From Falsiroseomonas sp050563545 (GTDB taxonomy: Bacteria; Pseudomonadota; Alphaproteobacteria; Acetobacterales; Acetobacteraceae), in contig NZ_JBNXUM010000003.1 in the NCBI RefSeq assembly GCF_050563545.1, forward strand, positions 277,842-341,841: a stretch of DNA of 64,000 nt. Direction: 5' to 3'. Under the pieces are notes generated by a model. The model ran no database searches and was not told the origin of the DNA. It saw nothing but the letters and a program-made list of their open reading frames with translations. Shown here one piece after another: positions 54,193 through 61,441 of this stretch. Position 1 is the stretch's first letter. The number at the start of each line of letters is the position of its first letter. The position numbers and the translations under genes are program-made.

Positions 54193-54552
54193 CTACTCCT
54201 CCGGCGGGGCCGGGGATGATCCTCGGCGGCCGATGGGCGTGGCCTCGAAGGCGGTGACCGCCAGCGCCGCCACCAAGCCCGTGAAGAGGATGCCCAGCAG
54301 GCCGATCGCGACGGCCATCACCCTGGTCACGCGCGTGCTCGGGGCGAAGTCGCCGTACCCGATCGTGAGGCTGGTGACGAAGGCGAAGTAGATGCCCTCC
54401 GGCACGCCCCATCTCTCGATGACGCCGACCACGCCGCCGAGGCTCGCGATCAGCAGCATGAGGCCCGACAGCACGGGCCACATCACCCGCAGGCGGCGAA
54501 GCAGGGCGAGCAGGAAAAGTCGGCGCAGGTCCGACAGCGCACCTGGTTCCAT
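54193..54552 (-). CDS. two-helix potassium channel
   Basis: A 119-residue Ion_trans_2 protein: an N-terminal basic segment, helix 1 (MWPVLSGLMLLIASLGGVVGVI), pore loop with the selectivity filter TIGYGD, and helix 2 (VMAVAIGLLGILFTGLVAALAV). Tetramers of such subunits pass potassium. There is no regulatory RCK domain, so gating is unclear. The ATG at 54552 has GAGG about nine bases upstream; a TTG at 54585 would add eleven residues. It is 34 bases before SulP on the same strand. Confidence 0.88.
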   Translation of the reverse strand: MEPGALSDLRRLFLLALLRRLRVMWPVLSGLMLLIASLGGVVGVIERWGVPEGIYFAFVTSLTIGYGDFAPSTRVTRVMAVAIGLLGILFTGLVAALAVTAFEATPIGRRGSSPAPPEE

Positions 54553-54639
54553 CCGGGTCAGCCTCGAGAAAGCGGCGATCGACAATACGCGCGGGCGCGG
54601 CAGGTCGGCCCGACAAGCCCGTGCGTGGCGGGCTGGCGC

Positions 54640-55623
54640 TCAATCCGCGACCTTCTCCCAGCCCTGGCCGGGATCGAAGCTCGCGATGCCGGCCGCGATG
54701 CGCGCCGTCTCCGGTCCCAGATTGGCCTGCCAGACATCGCCCGCGTGGCTGATCATGAAGGTCATGATGCCCGTCGAGCCCCAGCGATACGGTGTCGCGA
54801 TCGCCGCCCAGCCCCCGATCATTCGCCCGTTCACGACGTAGTCCGCGGCCCCGCCCGGCGCCGCGGGGCCCTGTCGCTCCAGCATGCGGAAGAGATAGCC
54901 GTGGAAAGGCTGCGGCGTGTCGGCGCGCGTGCGGGCGTAGCCGCCGGCGCTCGCCGCCGCGAGCATCGGGCCGAGCGGGCTGCCGGGCTCGCCGGGCGCC
55001 GTATCCCAGTAGAGCCCGTCGCGCTGCCCGGGTGTCGAGAAGAAGCGCCTGGCATAGGCGCTGAACGCGCCCTGCCGCCCGGCCGTGCGGGCATAGTCGT
55101 CCTGCGCGTCCGCGATCGCGCGCAGCGTCTCGATGGTGTCGAGCTCGTTGCGGCCGATGCGGCGGTCCAGGATCTCCTGCCGGGCGGCCGCGGAATCGAA
55201 GCGCCAGGCATTGCCGCGGCGGACCAGCGGCAGCGGCAGCGGCCAGCCATCGGGGCCGACCTGCAGCACGGCCCGGTCGGGCGAGGGCCGCGTGATCTCC
55301 GACTTTTCCGCCTGCGCCGCGAGGAAGCGTTCCCGCGCCTGGCGCGCGATGCCGGGATCGATGTCGCGCACCAGCGGCATGTTGGCCGAGCCGATCACGC
55401 GCTCCAGCCGCCGCATCTCGCCCGAGCGGATGGCGGCGACGAAGGCGGCGAAGCCGTCCTCCGGCGAGCCGAAGGCTTGCGGCGCGACCGCCCGCGGCGC
55501 CTCCGCACGGGGCTCTGAAGGAGCGCCCGCGGTGTCCGCGGCGGGCGCCTGTGCCCAGGCGGCGCCGGCCACCAGCAGCGCCGCCAGCGCGCCTCTAATC
55601 GTGGATGCGATCGCGTCACGCAT
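54640..55623 (-). CDS. DUF2950 domain secreted protein
   Basis: A 327-residue protein with a signal peptide (IRGALAALLVAGAAWA, cut near AQA). The mature part matches the DUF2950 pattern: FGSPEDGFAAFVAAIRSGE, RGNAWRFDSAAARQEILDRRIGRNELDTIETL, QPFHGYLFRMLERQGP and the ending TGIMTFMISHAGDVWQANLG. I recall the family as commonly paired with DUF3300, and here the DUF3300 gene stops 2 bases before this start. The function is unknown; exported and probably periplasmic. Confidence 0.9.
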   Translation of the reverse strand: MRDAIASTIRGALAALLVAGAAWAQAPAADTAGAPSEPRAEAPRAVAPQAFGSPEDGFAAFVAAIRSGEMRRLERVIGSANMPLVRDIDPGIARQARERFLAAQAEKSEITRPSPDRAVLQVGPDGWPLPLPLVRRGNAWRFDSAAARQEILDRRIGRNELDTIETLRAIADAQDDYARTAGRQGAFSAYARRFFSTPGQRDGLYWDTAPGEPGSPLGPMLAAASAGGYARTRADTPQPFHGYLFRMLERQGPAAPGGAADYVVNGRMIGGWAAIATPYRWGSTGIMTFMISHAGDVWQANLGPETARIAAGIASFDPGQGWEKVAD

Positions 55624-55625
55624 GG

Positions 55626-57359
55626 TCAGCGCCTCCCCCCTCGGCCACCGCCGCCGCCACCGGCGCGTGCGCCACCACCGCCACCCCGGTGCGGTGCCGC
55701 GGCGGCGCGCTGCGGGGCCTGCCGGCTTGCCGCGCCGCGCTGCGCGGCGGCACGTTCGGCGCCACCGCTGCCCATACCCTGGAAGGCCTGTGGAGACCGC
55801 TGCGGAGCCGGGCGCTGCTGCACTTGCGGTCGGCCGTTCGGCGATTGCGGAACCGAGGGTCGCTGGGCTGCCGCCGGGCGCTGCGCGGCGCCGGCCTGGG
55901 CCGCGCGATTGCCCGCAGCCGGGCGGTCCGCGGCGCCCGGGCGCTGGCCGCCGGCGGCCGGGCCGCGATCGGCCAGGTTCTGCCGCTGCGCGCCGCCGGC
56001 CTGCCGGTCGCCCGGTCCGCCGCGGTCTCCGAGCCCGCCGCGGTCACCCACTCCGCCGCGATCGCCCACGCCGCCCCGGTCGCCCGGTCCGCCGCGGTCT
56101 CCGAGCCCGCCGCGGTCGCCTACTCCACCGCGATCGCCCACGCCGCCCCGGTCGCCCAATCCGCCGCGGTCTCCGAGCCCGCCGCGGTCGCCTACTCCAC
56201 CGCGATCGCCCACGCCGCCCCGGTCGCCCAACCCTCCGCGGTCGCCAACGCCGCCTCGGTCTCCAAGCTGCCCGCCTCGGTCCACCTGGTCCATGCGTCC
56301 CCGGAACTGCTCCCGGCTCTGCGCCCGGTCCCGCGCGGCCTGGCCGCCATCCCCGCGGTAGCGGTCGCGGACCTCCTGGTTCCGATAGGCGACGCCCTGG
56401 CGGTGCGAGGAATCGTGCCGCCAGGTGTTGCCGCTTATCTGCTGCCGGTTGACGTTGATGTTGTTGTAGCGGTTCGCATTCACGTTGATGGACCCGCCGC
56501 CCCAGCCCGGCGAGGCCCAGCCCCAGAGCGAGCCGACCAGCGCCACGCCGCCGGCGAAGGCCATGCCGGTCAGCAGGGCCGATCCCAGCCCCCATCCCGC
56601 GGGCGGCGGATAATAGGCCGGCGGCGCGGCGGGATAGGGCCAGGTCCCGTAGACGACGTTCGGGTTGTAGGCCGGGACATAGACCGTCTCGGGCTGCGTG
56701 GGCTGAATCACGATCGTCTGGGGCGGCGCCTGCACCACCGTCGTCGCGGCGGCCGACGTCGTGGGCGGCCTGACCGTGGTCTGCGACACCGTGACGGTCT
56801 GCTGCGGCCCGCTCTGCAGATGGCCGGCGGCCTGGGCGCGGCCGCGCAGGACCTGGACGGTGTTGAGCACGTCCTCCTGCTGGTCCAGCAGCGCGTCGCC
56901 GACCTGCTGGGTCCATTCCAGCTGGTCGTTCATCATCGCCAGCACGTCGGGGAAGGGCACCAGGGACTTCACCGAGGGATCCCAGGGCTGCGCCTGCAGC
57001 GCCTGTGCCAGCGCATCGCCGCGCAGCTGCGCGTTCTGGCCCTGCCGCAGCCAGCGCTGCGCCTGCACGACCTCAAGCGGATAGGTCGCCGCCATCATGA
57101 CCTGCGTCAGGAGCTCGTCCGGGTAGAGCGCGATCGGCGCGAGCAGCTGCTCCAGCTGCATCTGGGTGAGACGCTCACCCTGCGGCGCCTGGACCGGCGC
57201 GGGTGCCGGACTTGGCGCCTGGGCGAAGGCCCAGTGCGCGGGAAGGCCGGCGGTGGCGGAGACCCAGCCGATGCTTGCGACGCCAAGCAGCAGCGCCGCG
57301 CGCCGCCAGCCCGTCACCGGCACAGGGGCCTGCTTCGTGCCTGCCAGTCTCATTGCCAT
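55626..57359 (-). CDS. DUF3300 domain secreted protein with a hexapeptide repeat tail
   Basis: A 577-residue exported protein: signal peptide (RRAALLLGVASIGWVSATAGLP), a DUF3300 domain (residues about 45-190: LTQMQLEQLLAPIALYPDELLTQVMMAATYPLEVVQAQRW, PFPDVLAMMNDQLEWTQQVGDALLDQQ), a PY-rich linker (YYPPPAGWG), and then a disordered tail dominated by 15 GDR units in a GDRGGx array (56004-56264) and Gln/Arg/Gly-rich sequence to the end (GGGGGGRGGRR). It is the first gene of the pair with DUF2950. The tail is basic, unlike the domain, and may bind polyanions. Start could be 57353. Confidence 0.88.
   Translation of the reverse strand: MAMRLAGTKQAPVPVTGWRRAALLLGVASIGWVSATAGLPAHWAFAQAPSPAPAPVQAPQGERLTQMQLEQLLAPIALYPDELLTQVMMAATYPLEVVQAQRWLRQGQNAQLRGDALAQALQAQPWDPSVKSLVPFPDVLAMMNDQLEWTQQVGDALLDQQEDVLNTVQVLRGRAQAAGHLQSGPQQTVTVSQTTVRPPTTSAAATTVVQAPPQTIVIQPTQPETVYVPAYNPNVVYGTWPYPAAPPAYYPPPAGWGLGSALLTGMAFAGGVALVGSLWGWASPGWGGGSINVNANRYNNINVNRQQISGNTWRHDSSHRQGVAYRNQEVRDRYRGDGGQAARDRAQSREQFRGRMDQVDRGGQLGDRGGVGDRGGLGDRGGVGDRGGVGDRGGLGDRGGLGDRGGVGDRGGVGDRGGLGDRGGPGDRGGVGDRGGVGDRGGLGDRGGPGDRQAGGAQRQNLADRGPAAGGQRPGAADRPAAGNRAAQAGAAQRPAAAQRPSVPQSPNGRPQVQQRPAPQRSPQAFQGMGSGGAERAAAQRGAASRQAPQRAAAAPHRGGGGGARAGGGGGGRGGRR
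56004..56264 (-). repeat. 18-bp tandem repeat array encoding GDRGG(V/L/P)
   Basis: Fifteen GDR units at exact six-residue steps (14 intervals of 18 bases). The unit is G-D-R-G-G plus V, L or P. Longer blocks also repeat: the order V-V-L-P or V-V-L-L recurs, showing duplication of multi-unit blocks. Both other frames on the opposite strand read as Pro/Arg/Ser-rich open frames, which is why long false ORFs appear there. The array is prone to length change by slippage. Confidence 0.85.
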
Positions 57360-57634
57360 TCCCCACCTGCGCCGGCGTCGAGTCGCCGCTCCCAACGTTA
57401 GGAAGCCGGAGCGGCATGCGTCGCCTGCAATCGTTGTCGAATTCCGCGCGTCAATCCACTCGCATTCGCAAAGGCACGCGGGCCGGCCTCCGGGACGATA
57501 CCTCAAAGGGTGTTTTTCGATAGCGCGCGGCCTTGTGCGCCCGTGGTCGCTCCACCAACGTGCGGTGCAACATAAGCCCCCGGGAAGCCCCGGGCGGCCC
57601 GCGCGACGGGCGGACAAGGGCGAGGAGAGCGAGC

Positions 57635-59008
57635 GTGAGCACCCGGGACGAGGCTGCCCCCCTGGTCGGGTTGTCGCGGCGCGACGCCGCGCCGGGCTTG
57701 GTCGCCACCAGCGAGCACGAGCTGCAGGCCCGTGGCTTCGACGTGGTCGCGGCGCTGTTCGGTGCGCCCGACGCGGCGCCGGGAAAGCTGCCCGACGCGG
57801 CGCTGGCTATGCTGGTGCATGGCATCGTGCTCGACTTCGTTGCGCATCGCCTGCCCGGGCCGGGCAGCGAGGTCCTGGCGCAGGAGCTGCGCTTCGGCCT
57901 CGATCCCGCGGTGGGCGACCGCGTCACCGTCTCCGGCAGCATCGCCTCGCGTCCCGCGGAGGACACCGTCGTGGTCGCGCTGGCCGTGGATTGCGCGCGC
58001 GGGCGCCTGGCGGAGGGCAGCGTGACGCTGCGCCTGCCGGAGGAGCCCGTCACGCTACGGCCGGAGGCGCGGCCCGACATCATCCTGCATCGCCACAGCC
58101 ATCTCGAGCGGCTGATGCAGGGCGCAGCGCGCGCCCCGGCTCTCAGCGTCGCCGTCGCCTGGCCCTGCGACCGCGACAGCCTGCTCGGGCCGCTGCAGGC
58201 GATGCGCGACGGCGGGCTGAGACCCGTCCTGGTCGGGCCGCGCGCGGCGATTGCGGCCGCCGCCGCGGCGGCCGGCGTCACGCTGGACGGCGCCGAGGTG
58301 CTGGACGCCGCCACCCCGCTCGAGGCCGCGATGGCGGCGGTGAGGCTCTGCCGCGACGGCGCCGCGGAGGCGCTGATGAAGGGCAGCCTGCACACGGACG
58401 AGCTAATGTCGGCCGTGGTGTCGCGCGAGGGCGGGCTGCGCACGGCGCGCCGCATCAGCCATGTCTTCGCGATGGACGTGCCGTCCTATCCCAGGGCGCT
58501 CTTCGTCACCGACGCCGCGATCAACATCGCCCCCGACCTCATGACCAAGGTGGACATCGTCCAGAACGCCGTGGACATGCTGCACGCACTGGGCAACCCG
58601 CAGCCCAAGGTCGCGATCCTGTCGGCGGTCGAGACGGTCAATCCGAAGATCCAGGGCAGCATGGACGCGGCGCTTCTGTGCAAGATGGCCGATCGCGGCC
58701 AAATCACCGGCGCGCTGCTGGACGGGCCGCTCGCCTTTGACAACGCGGTCAGCCGCGCCGCGGCGGAGATCAAGAAGATCGTCTCGCCGGTCGCGGGCGA
58801 GGCCGATATCCTGGTCGTGCCGGACCTCGAGGCGGGGAACATGGTGGCCAAGCAGCTGAGCTACCTCGCCGGCGCGGACAGCGCCGGCATCGTGCTCGGC
58901 GCCAAGGTGCCGATCATCCTGACCAGCCGCGCCGACAGCGTGGCCTCGCGGCTCGCCTCCATCGCGCTGGCGCGGCTGCTGGCGGCGGCGAAGGGCAAGG
59001 CGGCATGA
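57635..59008 (+). CDS. bifunctional enoyl-CoA hydratase-like/phosphate acetyltransferase
   Basis: A 457-residue protein. The first ~130 residues resemble the C-terminal half of a MaoC hotdog domain (MLVHGIVLDFVAHRLPGPGSEVLAQELRF, VGDRVTVSGSIASRP) but lack the catalytic DxNxxH stretch, so hydration is unlikely. The rest is a phosphotransacetylase-type PTA_PTB domain (ALMKGSLHTDELMSAVV, FAMDVPSYPRALFVTDAAINIAPDL, DGPLAFDNAVS, LVVPDLEAGNMVAKQL), which moves acyl groups between CoA and phosphate. GTG 57635 has GAGGAGAG upstream. It overlaps the kinase gene by four bases (ATGA), making an acyl-phosphate route to ATP. Confidence 0.88.
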   Translation: MSTRDEAAPLVGLSRRDAAPGLVATSEHELQARGFDVVAALFGAPDAAPGKLPDAALAMLVHGIVLDFVAHRLPGPGSEVLAQELRFGLDPAVGDRVTVSGSIASRPAEDTVVVALAVDCARGRLAEGSVTLRLPEEPVTLRPEARPDIILHRHSHLERLMQGAARAPALSVAVAWPCDRDSLLGPLQAMRDGGLRPVLVGPRAAIAAAAAAAGVTLDGAEVLDAATPLEAAMAAVRLCRDGAAEALMKGSLHTDELMSAVVSREGGLRTARRISHVFAMDVPSYPRALFVTDAAINIAPDLMTKVDIVQNAVDMLHALGNPQPKVAILSAVETVNPKIQGSMDAALLCKMADRGQITGALLDGPLAFDNAVSRAAAEIKKIVSPVAGEADILVVPDLEAGNMVAKQLSYLAGADSAGIVLGAKVPIILTSRADSVASRLASIALARLLAAAKGKAA

Positions 59009-60171
59009 CCGCGGCCCTGGTCGGCGTCGTCAATGCGGGATCCTCCTCGCTGAAGTTCTCGATCTATGACGGCGACGAATGCCTGCTGAACGGACAGGTG
59101 GACGGCATCGGCGTGCGGCCCGCGGCGAAGGCGAGGAGCGGGACGGGCCAGGCGCTGCCACCGCCCGACGTCACGACGGCGCCGCCGGCAACCCCGGGCG
59201 AGGCGCTGGTCGCGCTGCTGCCCTGGCTGCAGGAGTGGCTGGCCGGCAGGCGCCTCGCCGCGATCGGGCACCGCGTGGTGCATGGCGGGCCGCGCCACGC
59301 CGCGCCGGCGCGCGTGACGCCGGCGCTGGTGGACGAACTCGCGGCCTTCATCCCGCTCGCGCCGCTGCACCAGCCGCACAACCTCTCGCCGATCCGCGCC
59401 GCGCTGGAGCGCAACCCGGACCTGCCGCAGGTCGCCTGCTTCGACACCGCGTTCCACCGCACCATCCCCGAGGTCGCGCAGGTCTTCGCCCTGCCCTACG
59501 ACATGGCGGAGCGCGGCATCCGCCGCTACGGCTTCCACGGCCTGTCCTACGAGTATATCGCCTCCGTCCTGCCGCTTGTGGCGCCCGCGGTCGCGGGCGG
59601 ACGCGTGGTCGTCGCGCATCTCGGCAACGGGGCCTCGCTCTGCGCGCTGCGGGCGGGGCGCAGCATGGCGACGACGATGGGCTTCTCGGCGCTCGACGGG
59701 CTACCCATGGGCACGCGCTGCGGGCAGCTCGACCCCGCCGTCGTGCTGCACCTGCTGGCCGAGGGCATGGACGCCCCGGCGATCGAGGCGCTTCTGTACC
59801 GGCGATCCGGCTTGCTCGGCCTGTCCGGCATCTCGTCGGATTTCCGCGACCTGCTGGCGAGCGACGAGCCGCGCGCGCGCTTCGCGATCGAGGTCTTCGT
59901 CCACCAGGTCGCGCGCAACCTCGCATCCATGGCCGGCGCGATGGGCGGTCTCGACGGCATCGTCTTCACCGCCGGCGTTGGCGAGAACGCCGCGACGATC
60001 CGCGCGGCGGTGTGCCGCGCCTGCGCCTGGATGGGCGTCGAGCTCGACGAGGCCGCGAACGCCGCCAACGCAGCGCGCATCAGCGCCGAGGGCAGCCGCG
60101 TCGGCGTGCATGTCGTCCCGACCGACGAGAACCTGATGATCGCCCGCCACACGCGGTCGCTGCTGGGCTGA
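59005..60171 (+). CDS. ackA: acetate/propionate kinase
   Basis: A 388-residue ASKHA-fold kinase converting acyl phosphate and ADP to the acid and ATP. Motifs: GVVNAGSSSLKFSIYDGDE at the N terminus, FDTAFHRTIPEVAQVFALP, RRYGFHGLSYEYIA (catalytic region), VVAHLGNGASLCALRAGRSMATTMG, LPMGTRCGQLDP and a late VFTAGVGENAATIRAAV. It is coupled to the phosphotransacetylase fusion gene upstream and lies nine bases before the fabI-type gene. Confidence 0.95.
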   Translation: MTAALVGVVNAGSSSLKFSIYDGDECLLNGQVDGIGVRPAAKARSGTGQALPPPDVTTAPPATPGEALVALLPWLQEWLAGRRLAAIGHRVVHGGPRHAAPARVTPALVDELAAFIPLAPLHQPHNLSPIRAALERNPDLPQVACFDTAFHRTIPEVAQVFALPYDMAERGIRRYGFHGLSYEYIASVLPLVAPAVAGGRVVVAHLGNGASLCALRAGRSMATTMGFSALDGLPMGTRCGQLDPAVVLHLLAEGMDAPAIEALLYRRSGLLGLSGISSDFRDLLASDEPRARFAIEVFVHQVARNLASMAGAMGGLDGIVFTAGVGENAATIRAAVCRACAWMGVELDEAANAANAARISAEGSRVGVHVVPTDENLMIARHTRSLLG

Positions 60172-60180
60172 GGAGGGCGC

Positions 60181-60969
60181 ATGACACGGACCGAAGGGCT
60201 GCCGCCCGTCCTGACCGGCAAGAAGGCGCTGGTCGTCGGCGTGGCCAATGACCGCTCCATCGCCTGGGGCTGCGCCTCGGCGATGCGCAAGGCCGGCGCC
60301 GACATCGCCATGACCTACCTGAACGAGCGCGCGAAGCCGCATGTCGAGCCGCTGGCGAGGCAGGTGGAGGCGTCGCTGTTCATGCCGCTCGAGGTGCGCG
60401 ACGCGGCGCAGCTGGACGCCGTGTTCGATGCTGTGGACAAGGCCTGGGGACGGCTCGACATCCTGGTCCACTCCATCGCCTTCGCGCCCAAGGAAGCGCT
60501 GCAGGGCCGCGTGGTGGACTGCCCGCGGGAGGGATTCCTGACGGCGATGGATGTGTCCTGCTGGTCCTTCCTCGACATGGCGCGCCGTGCGGAGCCGCTG
60601 ATGAAGGATGGCGGAACGATGCTGACCATGACCTATCTCGGCGCCAACGAGGTCGTGGACAACTACGGCATCATGGGGCCGGTGAAGGCGGCGCTGGAAT
60701 CGGCGGTGCGCTACGTCGCGACGGAACTCGGGCCGAAGGGCATCCGTGTGCATGCCGTCAGCCCCGGTCCGCTCGCCACGCGCGCGGCCTCCGGCGGCAT
60801 CAAGGATTTCGACGAACTGATGGAACGGGTCTCCACCCGCGCGCCGGTGCGCCGGCTGGTGACGATCGAGGAGGTCGGCGCGGCCTGCGTCTTCCTCGCC
60901 AGCGACTACGGCGCGGCGATGACGGGCGAGACGCTCTACATAGACGGCGGCTACCACATCCTGGCGTAG
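60181..60969 (+). CDS. fabI: enoyl-ACP reductase (FabI-type)
   Basis: A 262-residue SDR protein with FabI features: VVGVANDRSIAWGCASAMRKAGADIAMTYLNE (NAD site), LVHSIAFAPKEALQG, Tyr152 in TYLGA, and Tyr162/Lys169 (NYGIMGPVKAALE) as the catalytic pair, then VHAVSPGPLATRAASGI. It reduces the enoyl double bond in fatty-acid synthesis. Location inside a phosphotransacetylase-kinase-DUF3141 operon rather than among fatty-acid genes suggests a second FabI-like paralogue working on a special acyl substrate. Confidence 0.93.
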   Translation: MTRTEGLPPVLTGKKALVVGVANDRSIAWGCASAMRKAGADIAMTYLNERAKPHVEPLARQVEASLFMPLEVRDAAQLDAVFDAVDKAWGRLDILVHSIAFAPKEALQGRVVDCPREGFLTAMDVSCWSFLDMARRAEPLMKDGGTMLTMTYLGANEVVDNYGIMGPVKAALESAVRYVATELGPKGIRVHAVSPGPLATRAASGGIKDFDELMERVSTRAPVRRLVTIEEVGAACVFLASDYGAAMTGETLYIDGGYHILA

Positions 60970-60982
60970 AGGGACGATCGCC

Positions 60983-61441
60983 ATGAGCCTATCAGGCAAG
61001 GGCTTCAGCGCCGACGCGGTGCGCGACCTCGTGAGGTCGCGCAAGGAGGCGGAAGAAGCGGAGAAGCGCGCCTACGAGGCCGCGCAGAAGGCGGAGCGAG
61101 AGAAGCTGCGCGCGTCCTTCGAGGAACGCGACGTCCAGCCCGAGGCCATGGACCGCATCGCGGCCCTGGTCGCCAAGCAGGTCGAGCGCGGCGAGAAGCA
61201 GGCACTGGTGCTGCAATTCCCATCGGAATGGCTGCCCGACCAGGGCCGCGGCGTGACCAGCAGGGACCCGAACTGGCACGCAAAGCTCGAGGGCTTCCCG
61301 AAGCGGGCCTACGACTTCTTCGTCCGAGAGCTCGCGCCGCGCGGCTTCCAGCTCAAGGCGGAGATCCTGGACTGGCCGAACGGCATGCCAGGCGACGTCG
61401 GCTTCATCCTGACATGGAAGAGCGCCGAGGAGCAGATCTGA
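60983..61441 (+). CDS. unknown protein with N-terminal coiled coil
   Basis: A 152-residue protein. Residues 15-60 are charged and helical (RSRKEAEEAEKRAYEAAQKAEREKL), likely a coiled coil; the rest is a compact domain (LQFPSEWLPDQGRGVTSRD and ILDWPNGMPGDVGFILTWK) with no known motif. It has no signal peptide. It lies 13 bases after fabI and overlaps the next start by one base (TGATG), so it belongs to this operon and may be a partner of the DUF3141 protein. Confidence 0.75.
   Translation: MSLSGKGFSADAVRDLVRSRKEAEEAEKRAYEAAQKAEREKLRASFEERDVQPEAMDRIAALVAKQVERGEKQALVLQFPSEWLPDQGRGVTSRDPNWHAKLEGFPKRAYDFFVRELAPRGFQLKAEILDWPNGMPGDVGFILTWKSAEEQI

Noticed and set aside
56004..56264. Possible CRISPR array
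   Set aside because: The 18-bp units are contiguous with no spacers and are in frame with a secreted protein.
55605..57401. Long plus-strand frame across the DUF3300 gene
   Set aside because: Open only because the 18-bp repeat has no stops in any frame; no ribosome-binding site and no fold-like sequence before the repeats.
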